A stretch of 64,000 nucleotides of DNA from Bolinopsis microptera (GCF_026151205.1 NC_087072.1:22833603-22897602), one strand, 5' to 3'. Shown: positions 24,101 through 39,100, numbered from the stretch's first letter. Notes: a model not told the origin generated them from the sequence alone. Translations and numbers: made by a program.

Positions 24101-27100
24101 GTCCTCAGTCCTCCTCCTCAGTCCTCCTCCTCATCCTTCTGGTCAGTCCTCCTCTTCCTCATGATAGTCCTCCCCCAGTCCCCCTCCTCCTCCTCCTATT
24201 CATTCCTCCTCCAGTCGTCCTCCTCAGTTCTCCTTAGTCCTCCTCCTTCTCATTCCTCCTAAGTTCTCCTCCTGAGTCCTCCTCCTCCTCTTCCTCATGA
24301 GTCCTCCTCCTGGGTCCTCCTCCTCCTAGGTCCTCCTACTTCTCCTTCTCCTCCTCCTCCTCGTACTCCTCAGTCTTCCTCAGTCATCCTCCTCAGCCAT
24401 CCTCCTCAGCCATGCTCCTCAGTACTCCTCAGTCCTCCTCCTAAGTCCTCATCCTCCTCCTCAGTCCTCCTCCTCATCCTTCTCCTTAGTCCTCCTCCTC
24501 CTCAGTCCTCCCTGGCCCTAGTCCCCCTCCTCCTCCCGTTCACTCCTCCTCCTACTCCTCCTCAGTTCTCCTCAGTCCTCCTCCTTCTCAGTCCTCCATT
24601 AAATCAGTTTTGACTGAAATTTGACGGCTGAGTTAGCATTGGCTTAAACTGTCTTTGACCAAAACTTGACGACTGTACAAGTGTAAAGCTGAGTAACTAA
24701 TTCATAACGCGATGACAAGTGATCATGAATCCGAGGGTGCGGCGCATAATCATATCCATCTATATCTATGCAAAGTCCCAAATTTGATTTAGCACAAAAT
24801 TTCCGGTGAAATTATCTGGAACTACCAACAGTTTTAATATGGTTATCGTACTTCCAACCTCAGCTCAATTATTTTTTAAATATTGTTGTTCCTATTTACG
24901 TCGTCTCATACACGCACAGTGCACACCAACAATCAAGCTCATGTGAGCGAGAATGTTGTAAAATAAGTATTACACGAAATTTGGAAAGGATTGCAAAAAA
25001 ACCTGGTCATTAATGTCAGTATTATAGAATTTTGCTGAAATATACATATACATTAATGCACATTAATGCCCATTTATGCCCATTTATGCACATTAATGAC
25101 CGTTGTATCCCCCCCGGGCTGACCACTGAGAATTGGCCGGGGTTAAATTTATTGGCCGGGGCCGGTGTTTACCCCCGGCGAATTGCTAATTTTTGGCCGG
25201 GGCCGGGAAGGGCTGGGGGTTGTGATTTTGGCCGGGGCACCGGGCGAACACTGCTTTTTATGTCACGATTTTTAAAACTTTATTCATAAGTTTATGAAAC
25301 ATCAAAACTTTGCATGCTCTGCATTATGTAAAGTCAGTCATGCACTAGAGCACAGTTCACATATAACCTAATCCAGCCTAGGGGAGGGGGTTTTAAGTCG
25401 CTTGTGCTAGAGTGATTTATACTCAATAGCTATGTGAAAAGTGGCTCAAGGAGGGGAGACCGACGTAAACAATTTTGAATTGGTAGAAGTTAAGTTTAGG
25501 CTTTAATAAAATACTATTGAAAGAATATCATTCTTTTACCACAGACATAAGACTTTGCCGTAAGGTATACAAAAATGTGATCATTCATCAATTTTCAGAG
25601 TGCTGTATCTGTACCCGAATAGAAATAAAGGATTTTAATGAAACAGTTTTCTTCCGCTCTGAAAGTGAACGAATGACAAAACAGTCTAGAGAATTCCTCG
25701 CCCTGCTGCAGAAGATCAATCCTGGGTTGTACTCACCAAAGCAAACCTCTTTTTTGTGTATTCAGTGTCTTAACTATGTAAAAGACAACTATAACAGGGT
25801 GAGTTGTTTCCTCCTGTTTTACTAACATTTAAAAACATTATTATTCAAAGTTAAATAGACAGCGAGTAGTAATTTTTAATCCATTTCTATCGGATTTGCA
25901 AACTTTTAAAATGATATAACACTTGTAGTTTGTACGATCTCAAACTTATGTGATATGATACTGTTGATATAAATGTGGGAAGTAATAAAGTATTTGCAGG
26001 TGTACAGTGCTGTTTCTGAAATTGACGAATCTTCTTGTGATGAAGATTGAAGAAGCTATTGCCATCCAAGTGGAAAAAGTCCCGCCTTTGTCACCCTCGG
26101 CCTCCTCGAATAGAACTAAGAAAATGTGGAGACTTTCTTCATTTAGTTCCCAATCAAGTGGACCAGATGTTGATTTGTTTGAAATGGACTGAGACTTGTG
26201 TTTCATATGCCAGGTTGAACAGGTTTGTGTGAAACTTTTGCTCGCAAATATAATTATTATACATATTATCTCGATTTAATTTTAAGAGTATGAGAGGATA
26301 TTCTTCTTTAACAATACGAATTTCCCTAGACGTTAGAAACGAAAAAGGATAGTCTGATTCAGGGAAAAGATAAAAGTTTCTTCGTCGATTTCGCAACATA
26401 CTATCTGTGGACATCTACAGAAATCGTCAGGATCTGTGCAACATCGATGTTAATCCTGATTCGCACATGAACAAGTGCCCTGTTCTTAACCCTGAGAGTC
26501 TCGGAAAATATCTCTATAGCAAGCTAGGTAGATATCACAAAACGTGTCGTTTGAGGTACAGCAACTCGAGGGTGAAACAATTGAAGGGTAAATTATCTGA
26601 AGCTGTAAGTTTAAAACCTGTCTCTAAAAACCTGTTTTAAAATGGAAAGACACGTGTCCACGCACGACAACACCAATGCTGCATTAATGAGTGCAGGTAT
26701 TGACGCTGTACGGACCTTTTAACTGGAGCAGGAGAATGTTTTACCAGAACTGTACCTCGTGTCTGACCTGAAGCTTAAGTACAATGACTATGTGACGTCT
26801 AATTTATCTGAGAACGTTGCAAACTCCAGCAATGTTTAATCTGATCACATCAGTTTTCAGAAAGACAATGTCGGTAAGACGAGTTTGTATCTAATCTTGC
26901 CGCAACAATAGATTCGGATAGAGATGATAACACTTTAACAAAGACAGCACTCATAACGGAGATTAGAAAAGAAATCTTTCAATGTAGAAACGAATTCTAT
27001 CAGCTATCGTTCCGTAAGACGATTTATCTTCAAAAACATGTTCGATTTACCGATCGGTGGCATCTGTAGAAATATAGTGTTTATGTGGATTAATCTGTTA

Positions 27101-30100
27101 AAGCAGGGCTATTGTATCATTTTAACATTAACTTTGCATAGTGATGATACGTTTATTGTGTCTCTTGTGATTATCTATTTTCTACAGTGTTACGGTACCA
27201 CGAGGTTTCTGGCGCAGTGACGCGCTTTTGAGCAAATATCGTGCTAGATACGTCACGCGCCGCAACCGAATCAGATTTAAGTGCACTTTTTTCATTGTAA
27301 ACACTACATACGACGCGCAACACGTTCTACGTGGTCGAAATTTCCGAGGTCTCTAACACCGGAATAGAGCAATATTTAGACGATCTGACACTTTCTGGGG
27401 CTTAAGCAACCTAAGAGAAATTAGGGGAACAACTCAGAAAAAATTTTTAGTCGATATTCCGGTGTCTGTAGATGTCCGAAGTTTTGGCAGTAAAGTGCTC
27501 ACAACACAGCTTCTGAAGGCTCTAGAAGGTTCCCGATACCGTCAGAGTGTTCAGTACACTCCATTCTATCATATAAGAACCCTAAAAGAAGTCCCAGGGC
27601 TCGAGCAAAAAAGCGTGATATTTGCCCGTAACAGCCTCTACTATAAATATGTCGTGTGTTCGTTCGTTACCATGCAACGAAAAAGTTGGGCGCGCGCGAG
27701 GATTGCTTGCGGAGATGTGATGTATAGATAGCCTGTGATCTATGAATGCGCGGCGCGACTGTGTATATGATGCATGTAATGTATAATATTACTATTAGGT
27801 AATACACCCAATTTGTACGTGGCACGCGTAGTGTATTGATGTGTACACGAGTATATATAATTGATTCACGATGTCAATCCTTCGCAGCTCGGTGAGGCAC
27901 AGTGGTGCATCTCGCCGATCTACCGAAGGTAGAGAAGCGTTGGTTGCGAGAAGCGTTGGTTGCGAGAAGCATTATTTGATGCGCGCGCGACCCAGTAGTG
28001 CATCGCGCTACAAATATATAATAGTTTACCTTTGCTGATAATTTCTTGAATTACAGATACAAGTTAAAAGTTCTACGGCAATTGAACTGAATTTCAAGTG
28101 TTTCCCGTATTTGATGCATAATTGATCAATATTATTATCATGAAGATTGAAGTGAGCTGATTGGAGCTTATAGTTATACTTATACTTAAATTTATAGTAA
28201 ATGTGAAATGGAAATCTAGCGTCCGCCAAAACGAAACAACGGGCGCAATTCTTGTTATTTTTCTCCTTTCCTTTACCTAAAAAGGGCAGTTTCTCTTGGT
28301 CGCACATATCAATTATACGGAATTATTAGAAATCTTAAACTCTTGAAATTAGAGATCTGAATACTGTAGTATTTTATGTTATTACTTTAATGGCACTAAA
28401 TGCAAAAAGCTCCTACTCAATTTCCCCCACGCCGTTCCTACTTTTTATATGCCATTCTTACTCCTACTTGCTGGACACCCTGTTGTAAGGGCTGTCAAAC
28501 TTTAAAAGAGTTTCCCAAAAGAAGTGAATATTCAAACTGTCCTACCTATCTTCAAGATAGCCCTAAAAAAATATGATAATCGATAGCTCTAATTCTTTGT
28601 ATCTAGCCTCTGCTTAAACAGCCAATGTCCATAGAGGCCCATTATAATAACCAGCAGAAACACGACTGGTCGCCAAACAATCCTGATCCCTACTGAATAT
28701 TTAATGAGGAAACCCACAGGATGTCCTATATTTGGATTTCAAGCCACTATCTTTATAATGCTTAGTCTATCTTGCTAAGTCTAGGCTTGTGAATATTTAG
28801 TCCTATATTTATTTATATAATGTTTAGTCCTATATTTAGTCACGGTGACAGTCATTAGAGATTCCCAGCGAGGAAAAGAAATAGAGCTAATCGATCTAGA
28901 GCACCCGCTAACTTGTCATCTCCATACCTATGGTTCCTCTCACTAAATGCATCCATCATTCTTTAGACAGCATCTCATTCATATGCACTCATTGTTTATG
29001 AATAGAGTTCAAATTTATTGAATACTGAATACTGAATACTGAATACTGAATACTGAATAATGAATACTGAATACTGAATACTGAATACTGAATACTGAAT
29101 ACTGAATACTAAATACTGAATACTGAATACTAAATACATCAATTATAATCTGCAATCCAGTCTGAGTGCTCCGACAGTCGGCTCACTCCCCTTGCTCCTG
29201 GTGTTTCAACAACGGCCGTTTGCAAGTATAATGGAGTCCCCTGTCCCATACCATGACCTTTCTTATACTAAAACATAGCTGTACGCGTGATCTTAGCAAC
29301 GTTATATTAGAGCAACAGCTTCATGTTTAGATTATAAATGGTACAGATGCATTACATCTGTAAAGTCTGCTGAACGTTCAAACATTCAGTAGTCACTGTA
29401 AATTAAATTTATGATATCGAATATTCATGATACAAAATCACTTGCAAGGGCCGATTCCCCTGTTATCTTTTTTATCAGATTCTGTTTCTGAAAGTTACAA
29501 CTATTTACGTCTTCAGTTTACAAATCAGTGAAACACAAACATACTATGCGGGGGGACTACAGACCCCCTCAAAGTCCTATAATCCGATTCTAGAACAAGG
29601 AACCTTCTAAAAATGGCTGATCGGATAATGAAACCAAACACGTGACCTCACGTGACTCGCATGACGTGTCACGTGAGGTTCCTCTCACGCTAAAGGCCTT
29701 AATGGTGTTTACTGTTTAGCATATGATAATATTAGTATTCTGCTCGTTATTTAACGCCTTAGCTTGTGATGCATCATGAATGTCTCTCTACCAGATGGGG
29801 CCTGTCTAAACGGTGTCCATAACACTAGACTTAGAGCCTTTTCAAGTGTAAGAAAGATTTGCATTTCTACATAAAAGCTTAGCATTGTTCATTGTTCAAC
29901 CCCCAAGAGTTGCATGAACAGTTGTTAGTTATGTTAGAGGAGCGACCTATACAGCAAATAGTTTAGCATGTCGCCCTTCAAGCTGACGAAGAGTCTAGAG
30001 TTATTCCCGCTACTAGATAGTCACTAACATGGCGGTTAACTTGTCATTATCTAACGTATACTGCTCTCCCTGGACCCCATACGCCTCTGTTCTCAGTCGA

Positions 30101-33100
30101 CTCCATAGTCCACACACTCTGTTTACTTTTCACCAGTGATTACTACGATACCGGCTTGAAAATCATTGAATTTTAGCGACTGCAGAGGTATAAAGTGCGG
30201 CAGGTGTGACATGATACTATTAACCTGTTTTCGCACTTTTTTGTACTAATAGCCGAAACAGTTCGAAACGTTTTGCACAATTTTGCATGTAATCTTAAGT
30301 ATGAAACCCTATGGCCCATGTAAAGCTGGCAAGTTTTGGTACTCTGACTTGCAACGTTTTTAATTTTATCTGAAATGGAAGGTTTTTAATCTGACAAGCC
30401 TGCCTCTTGCCGCACAATTAACAATTTCAAGCAAGTTTTATATCCCGCCATACATTCGAGCCATTTTGCCTCACATTAGGTGTTGTCTCTGATGCTGGCC
30501 CATATCTTGAAGCATTGTGATCGAGATTGGGTAGGAATATTAGCTCATTTCTTGACAGCTAACTTTGTCGAGATACGATGAAAATAATTGTAATTTAAAT
30601 ACAAAAAAGAAAATTGGCTCAATTCTTGAAGTAATCGTGATAGAAATACGGTTATAATGCTACCAGCTACATGTGTCGGGAGTATACAAATCTCCACTTT
30701 ATCATTGAAGGTTCAAGGAGTCTGTTTACCGTAACAATACTCCTCCCCTCCGGCCTCACTGCTCTCTGAAAATAACTCTCGACATACTACTCTGTGTTGT
30801 TTGTTTTTAGTCGAGACAGTATACGGTGTTAAGGGGATTGTAGGGCTATGGCTCAAGGAGATTCATTTTTAATGCTATTGTTTTTTTAATTGGTATGTGG
30901 ATCAGGTTAACAAAATATGATGATCTTCACTACACTTTATCATTGAAGGTCCAAGGAGTCTGTTTAACGTAACGATACTAGTGGGCAATTCTTCGGCTCA
31001 GCTCAAAAAGTATCCTCAAAAAGTATCCTCAAATGGATCCTCAAATAACAATTGTAGAATTCGTGGTTGTTTCGAGCACTTTTAAGTTAAAAAAGAATAG
31101 GATATTTTTCAGTGGCACAATTTCAATATTATCTCCTTATGCTTTTTTCTTGGTCGATAAACCATTCTTATTACGTATAATTATTTTTCATAATATATCG
31201 TATCAGTGTAGAACATGATTTTGAATGCAACATTTTCTATGTTAGTTTCAAACCTAGATATCCTTAGATTTAATAAAATAAGTTGGAATCGTTTAAAAAG
31301 GATATTCGATATTCAATATTCAGACCACTTTACTTTGTGAAGGCAAGGCAAAATACGAAGAGCAGGTTCTTGACTCTTAACTCTTTAGAGAACCTTTTGA
31401 AATAACTTACAATGTATATTATATTATGTCATACAGTATATAGTTTTAGAACCTTTGTACAACTAAGTTACACTGCACTCTTGCTGTTGACACTACTCAA
31501 TAGTCAACTTAAAGGGAAATTAACGCTGCTATACACTCAAGAAGTTGGCCTAACTCAATCAAGAACCGGCAAAATTTGTAATAATTTTATCATACGACGT
31601 TAAACGTACTGTAGTGCGACACGTAGAGTCGAATAACGTTATTATATTGTCCGCGTCTGGTACGAATTTTATGATATTTATTCGAACATAAAATATAGAA
31701 ACTTCCTGGAATAACAGAACAGTTGATTCAAAGAGAGCAGGGAACATTATTTTGATTTAATTATTAATGGTTTTATCGACGTTTCAGTGATTATGGTTAT
31801 AACTTTCCTTCTTATGGCTCTCTCTTCTGGTGCCACCTCACAAGGTCAGTCATGTCTTTATTGTTAAATCTTAATATTTTATGAAATTAGGATGGTTCTT
31901 CCAATTTCAAAACTTCTCTTATATTTATAAATATTAAGGACAAGGTAGGGCTGCAGCCGGCTGTTGTGGGAAATCCTCGAAATACACGACGAAAGTTGAG
32001 GAAGTTGCTAAATAACTATCTCTCATTCTCTTAGGTTGGCAGAACCTGAAAAATGGTAACAATCCATACTCTGATTTCATCCCAGAAGAGAACTCTCTAG
32101 AAGTAAAGTTCACGGAGCCAACAAATCCCACAACCGCTTCTTTTGAAATGAAAATTCAATTTATGAAAGAAGACAACGATGCGGTGGTGGCGGAAATAAA
32201 GGTATCCCAGCTTCAAGTAAAACTATCGGTAGCCTCAATCAAGCATTGTAAAGAAGACTTGGATGGTGTGATGTTTCTTCCTGATCAGCTGAAGGTAGAT
32301 TTAAGACAAGTGGACTTTTTGATCCCCACTATCGTTGAAGTACCTCTCCCTGGTCTGTTGGAACTCAATGATTGTAACGTGGAGGAGGTTGACGAGCTGC
32401 GTCAAGCAATCTTCACAAAGTCCATCAAGCGGATAAAGATAGAGCTACAGGCTTCACAGGGAATTACTGCTTCCTTCAGGATCATGACAGACGGTGAGAC
32501 TGCCTAACAGTTTATAATACATTTTGAGAGATAAGTTTTTTTCTGTGATAAGATAAGCTGTGGGAAATCTGGTTCTATTTTGGGTATCCTAAGATTAACT
32601 TAGCATCATGTCCCAAATATGTAAAGAAACTTTGCTGGCTTTAGCTTTTCCTTTCAATTATCCACACCGTAAGATAAGGACATCAATGTAACAACTGCAT
32701 AGATGGACAAATTAATCCCGCCAAACCGGCCTATTTAAACTTGTTCAGAACAATGCCTTAGAATAACATAGCATGCTCCACCTAAGTTTTGTACATTCTG
32801 ACGACCTTTCTCTAAAGTAACTATGCTAATTATGTTCCCATTTGGATGAGGCACAGAGAAGCCATTAGTCAGAATCGATTCCAGTATTTTGTGACGCACG
32901 ATTCTCTCGCAGTTAGCAAAATTGGTTACCCAAAATTATCATGGCCTGATCTGTACAATATGACTACATAATTAACGATATTTTTCCACAGCGGAAGGGT
33001 GTACGGGATTACCAAAAGATATGGACAACGTGGAGACGGAGACAGAATTTTCCGTACCTCCCGGTACACCGATAACAGTGACTTGTGAACATAACTACGA

Positions 33101-36100
33101 TCTGAGAGGAGACGAAACGCTCACGTGTGAGAGTGGGACCACTTTCACTTTCACTGAGAAGCCTGTCTGTAAACGAAGTAATAACAATTAAGTTTCACTT
33201 TCACTAAGTTCGAAACCATGACTATTTCTGAATAAGTTACCTTTGCCTAAGCTATGGAAGGTCATATGTAAAGTAAAACTCAGTTTATATTCCATGACAC
33301 TCCTTCAGATTGCGGTGGACTGCCGGAGTCAACAACTAAAAACTCTGTGATAACTTCCGCTACATTCCCGGTCTCACACGGGACTGAAATCAACGTTTAC
33401 TGCAAAGCAGGAACCGTGAAACTGTCTGGGGATGACGTGATAACGTGTAATGGCTGGAAAGATTACCTGTATCCGACCACAATGTTAGAGTGCGGTAAAG
33501 GTGAGCTTGTTATAGAAGTTGATAATAAGGATATGATCCGGGTTATGAGAATGAGCAAATTTAAACTGATTAATAGTAACTGATTTGTAATAAAAGTGCA
33601 AATAATGCATTCTACTGTCCTAACGAAGTTTTCATCAGTTTGTACTGGTCTTCCAGAGAATTACCACAACATGAGGACAACAGCCAAATTCCCAGTCCGA
33701 GGTGGAGAGACGGTGAGGGTGTCCTGTGCTGATAACTACAGTCTTATCAGTGGAGACAGAGTCTTGACGTGTGTAACAGGAACAGAGTGGATTGTACCAG
33801 AGAGACCCACTTGTGGGCAAGGTTACAGCTCATACTTCACATTTCATATCCATACTATAAATTAGTTAGACGAACTTTCACAGTAAATTTTGGTTCTAGG
33901 TTTTTAAGATGGAAGTTTCTTTACAATTTTTCAGATTATTTGATATCACGTGTCCTCTACCTTTCTACTCAATCTGTAATTTGAAGGATTTGGAGAACAC
34001 GTGTACGCGTTTTATAAAAAGGGCTTATCTCAAAAATAATTGTGATGTCTCAGTATTATAACAGAGCGCATTATCAATTTTTTCCCCATTTTCTCTTGTG
34101 CTTCCTTATACAGTCACAAGGGTGCTAGGGGGATGGGAGGGGGTTTGAATTACAAATGTCTATATTTGAATATATTGGAAGTTTCTAGACCCTGATATCT
34201 AGATACTGATTACGTATCCAACCCCCACGTACTGCAGTCTATCCATCATGCACTGATTCTCAGGCAGAAACAAATATTATTAAGTCACAAATTGTCTTAT
34301 ATATTGCATAAAAAAATTCATTTGAAGAATGAAAGGTAATTTAGAAGATACATTAGAAAGTGAATTTCTGACAGTTAAAACTGATCACCAGATTGCACAG
34401 AACGACCAGATTGGGCTACGTGGATATTCGACCCTGCAACAGTATCTCTACCAGTGCCTCACAAGCAGGTGGTGGCAGTTAAATGTGCGGATGAAAAGGA
34501 GATAAAAGGAGACTCAGTTGTTACGTGTGAAGGAGGGATGTATTTCAGCTTCTCGAGCACACCTTCCTGCTCTGACTTACAAGGCGAGTCTTTTATACCT
34601 ATTGCAGGAAATTGGCTGTAAAATCTGGTTCTGTGGAATATTGGGGAATGTTCCACAGAAGCAGGTTTTATGGCAATTTCCTAATTCCAGATAATACGAT
34701 ATATACACATTGTAGTCATTCTTAAGAAAATGATTTAACTTCAAAGCGTTATATAATTGCGTGAAAATAGCAAGGATACAATTATTAAGAAATGATGATT
34801 TTTGCTGTTGCGTGACACAATCGAAGATACAGTTACCAAGAAATGGTGATTTGTGAATGATGTAACAGGCAATTCAAATGAGCAAATAAATCATACAATT
34901 TTAAATAAGAATTTGTAAACTAACCCTTGAGCTCCTGTGAGAGTACACATATCCAGCACGATATCCGCGTTAAGGTCCTTGCGCGCGTACGCGACCCCAT
35001 CACCCAGGACGAGACGACCCTCTGCGTCAGTGTTGTTGATCTCGACACTCTTGCCTGAGTAGAGGATGTGGATATCGTCAGGGACAGCAGCGCGCGGTCC
35101 AACTGAGTTCTCAGCAATACAGAGCACTGCGTGAAGGTTCTCTGAAAAACCACACTCAACCTGGTGAATGTGATGAAGGTGAATTTAAATACTACCTTTT
35201 TAATGTTTTTATTTCTATAAATTTCATTTATAACTGTTCGAATTTTCAAATAAAATCTCTTGTCAATTGACTCAAGACGCTTGACTAGAAAACCTCAGGA
35301 TACAAACCGAAAACATGAAAGAAAAAACGATCAAAGGATTCTTTCCTTTGTGGTCGCCGCTATATAGCACAATTAAAGAAACAAGGAAGAGCACGGAGAA
35401 AGCCCCACACATCATGTGATACTCACAGCAGACTGGAAAGCACCAAGAATTCCTGCCGCTCCACCGCAATCTCTCTTCATTCCAGGCATTCCGGTCTTTG
35501 TCTTGATCGAGAAACCACCTGCATATTATGTTACCGTCAATAGATACTAGATATTATATATTATAGTCGGAACAGTACTCAACGTATTCTTGATATCTGT
35601 TTTAAACTAAGCTGTTATCACTTTGTTCTATAGACAGGTTTTTTAGTGAACTTGAGTAACCTAGCCCACAAATCATAAAAAGCTGATGTTACTGTACTAG
35701 CTTTTCCTTTAGAGCTTTAGCGACTTTTTAACACGCTGACTGAAAACAAGAGACTGTCCATTATTTAGTCGGGCGCCATCAAGCGTGAAACGATGTTTAA
35801 GACGTTTTATAGTTGATGGATGATAGCACGTTTTAAGTTCTCTATTCTGTGCTGCGTGTTAATATCATGAAAGCATGTTGCTACATTTACTGACATTGAA
35901 TAGAAACTTGTAAACGATCGATCGCGAATGGAGTACGCAATTATTGTTTCCCTGTCATGACGATTAGTATTAAAATCTTTAAGAAATTTCTATTGAATTA
36001 TTGATACGCTCAGCAGAATATTGTCTGACAACTATAAACAATCCTTGTTTTATTTTTAAAAGTATGCTATAAAAGTACAAAGTATTAACATTTTATAAGA

Positions 36101-39100
36101 TTGGCGTGAGTTTAACTGTTCCAGTCATTACTGTTGAGCAAATGCAAACATCGGGCAGCTCAGCCGTGTGAAAACCCAATAACACATTTCACATAGTTAA
36201 AATATTTCAAATAACAAATCAAGAAAAAATCTTATTAAGTACACACTGAAAACACCTCTTTCCAAACACCCTGCCACTCTGCCAGGCTAATTAGTACAAT
36301 GTATGAGTTCCTAGCTGATAAGACTGGTATTAGAGGGCAGGAAAGAAGATAAAGACGAGAATCCATCATGAGATATATTAAGAAGAGGTGTTTGAGAAAG
36401 AGAAATGTCATCTTCTTCGTCCTCTAGGGTGAGATAACCAACTGTTTCCTGGTACGGGTCCTTGTAATTAGCACATCTCTCCTTGTGTGGAGTACGTTGT
36501 AAGCGCATGTCCCTGAACTCAAATGCACCATCTTCATCTGGGGTGAAAGTAGAGCTGAGGGTGCTAACTGATGAGGCAGTGGGAGGAGGGGTGAGGGGAT
36601 GAGGGGTCTTGGAGGGTGCTTGTGGGGTCACCGCTCTGATAGTGAAGGCCTCGGTCAGCTGTGTCTCTCTTGCTTTACTCACACATCTCCCCGGGACGCT
36701 CTGAGAAGTATTGGCTGACCCCCTTAGTTTGGCGGACCTAATACTCCTTCGTCTTCTGATCGTTATAGTGGGCCGAGTCACCGAAGTTGGGGCGGTAGTT
36801 GCTCTCTCAGAAGATATACCGCTAGTTGTTTTGCTGTCAAATGCCTGCACAGAGGGAAGGGGAGTGGTGTAATTTAACCCTGGTGGAGCGGTGGGAGGTT
36901 TGGATTGAGGCTGGTAGGTTCCGGCATTTTCGGGGCCCTGGTTGGCGTTGTGTTGTAGGAACAGAAGTCGAGCTCTATTTACCATCATCCTTTCACCAAC
37001 TTGTCCGGCCATCTCAAACAGAGCTGACGTTGTTATACCAGGAGCTGGGGCAGTCACCGCCCGCTTTGGGATTGGGGAGATGGTATCAGAGTTTATCAGG
37101 TCTGAAAGAGGCTTGTCGATATTGAGGGCTTTATGGGAAATGCTAGGCGAAGTGGTGTGCGTTCCTATTAGTTTTAACTGTCGCTTCGAAAGCACATCGA
37201 CACTGGGAAGGGGAGGAGTATGAGCGCGAGGTGTAGGTGGATGACTTGGTGATCCCTGCATCCGGAACATCAGCTCCGAACCTTGATCCAACACTGCATC
37301 AGCATCAACTATGGTCACATCCGCATCCACTTCACCTACCTCGCCTCCTGCTCTAATTTTGGAGGGACTCTGAGACCTACTTATGTTAGGTAGATAATCA
37401 GTACTCGCTGTTTGTCCGCTGACAGTAGGTTGAGTAAAACGTCTTTGTAGAGAGGATGGAGGAGCAGTAGCACTTCTCTCCGGTCGTATGGTACCAAGAG
37501 TCCGGCTCTTGCCAGCACTCTCATTCCTAACATTCCAAACAGCAGGCCCTTCTGATACACCTTCAGCGGCTTTCTCGTTTTCAGAAAGTGCAAGAAGAAG
37601 TGCATCGCCGGATCTTGCTAAGGAAGGGGATCCCAGACGTAGGGTGGAAGTTAATGAGTCGGTGAGGCTAACATGAGATCCCAAGTAACGGGCTGGGTCC
37701 ACTTTACTTCTCATCGTATCCTGTTCAGCTAACAGTGACTCGTATGACGCCAAGTTTTTCCTCGTGAACATCCTTATTGTGGCCATGGGTTTCTTAGGGC
37801 CGTCCTTCTTGGCAAAGGGGGAAACATAATCAGGTTTAGGAGGTGGCGGTTTCAGGAGTTTTCTAGTCACGTGGAACCAGCGGTACAGCTTATAGAAATC
37901 AGCTTGTGAGATCTCGTTATAGTTCTCACAAACCCTCCACAGTAAATCACTGAGAATGTAGTAAAATTTCTCCTGAAACGCGCTGGTCCCGTTTAACTTT
38001 TGGGGGCTCCCAAATGAACAGACTTTAGACCGTCTATACATCTCAACATCGTTTGCCATGCACCGGAACTCCGGGATTCCCATCAGTCGGGAGTTTCTGA
38101 GCAGGCCAGTGTCCCTACTTTTGAGGGAGTATATAGCCACCATGGCTTGGAGTGACAGAGTGTGCAGCGTTCTAGAGGAGTTGTGGCAGTCGACGTGTGA
38201 GACTGCTGTAGCCTTGTACTACTGTGTACTTGTAGCTTAATACATCTCAGCTGAATGTTAAATCAATGTTTATTAAACAGCACAGCCAGTAATTTAGCTA
38301 AGCTCAATTAGAAAATTAAACAACAGCAATGAAACACGTTTTTCAAGCAGCCGAAAAATCAATTCTTAAAAATCTTCGAAAATTTCTAGTCAAGCGACAG
38401 AAATCAAAACAGGCGCAACATATTTAATCAAATTGTAGAGATCACTATGTCAAACATAACGTGCACTTAGCACTGTACTTTAAATAAAAATAAGCGACAT
38501 GAGATGAATAGATTAATAGAAAGTGGCAGACCATTTCATAGCTGCTCGGTTATATCCCGCATCGAGTTACAAAGCTTTCTCTCGCTGATATGCTCGGTGG
38601 AGAACTTCACGAATCACGCCTTAGGATATAACCGCAAGTATATTGCACTCATATTATAAAGCAAAATATATAACGATAAAAACATCCTCCCTCGGAAAGA
38701 GCGGTTTTTATTGTGTTTAGACCAATCAGAAGACGGTACGGCTGGCAAAAACCAGTTGTAAGCAAGTATTAGCAGGAGGAACGAACGGAGACGAACATAC
38801 TGAGGAGATAAGTCAATAAAACTTGCTTGTCATCTGTTGCTCGCTCAATGAGATCTGAGTCACGTGGTCAGTCTGGCGGCTGGTCACGTGATCACTTTGG
38901 TCACATGACCACTTGTTTTGGAGAAGCCGATTTAGAGAATCAGAGTTGTTTAAAATGAATACTTTGAGGTGAGGAATCAAACTATTAAAGTTTATTTGAT
39001 TTGCTGACACGCTTGGGAAATTGAGAGAACAAAACCTCGTATACCTTATAACATGCTAATCCATTCACTTTCAATTATATCACCAAGTAAAGGTCAATAA

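Noticed and set aside
22682-24597. Possible CRISPR-like or coding repeat
   Set aside because: Units are irregular pyrimidine words without spacers, and frames would be simple-sequence Ser/Pro/Leu; it is a minisatellite.
27462-27731. 89-codon frame (VRSFGSKVLTTQLLKALEG)
   Set aside because: Overlaps a transposon end (GCCCGTAACAGCCTCTACTA) and has no splice or family support.
34920-35249. 109-codon minus-strand frame overlapping an NPEPL1 exon
   Set aside because: Shadow of the true exon in another frame; the NTDAEGRL frame is the coding one.
36826-37223. Plus-strand frames across the 610-aa gene
   Set aside because: Antisense shadows of a long coding frame.
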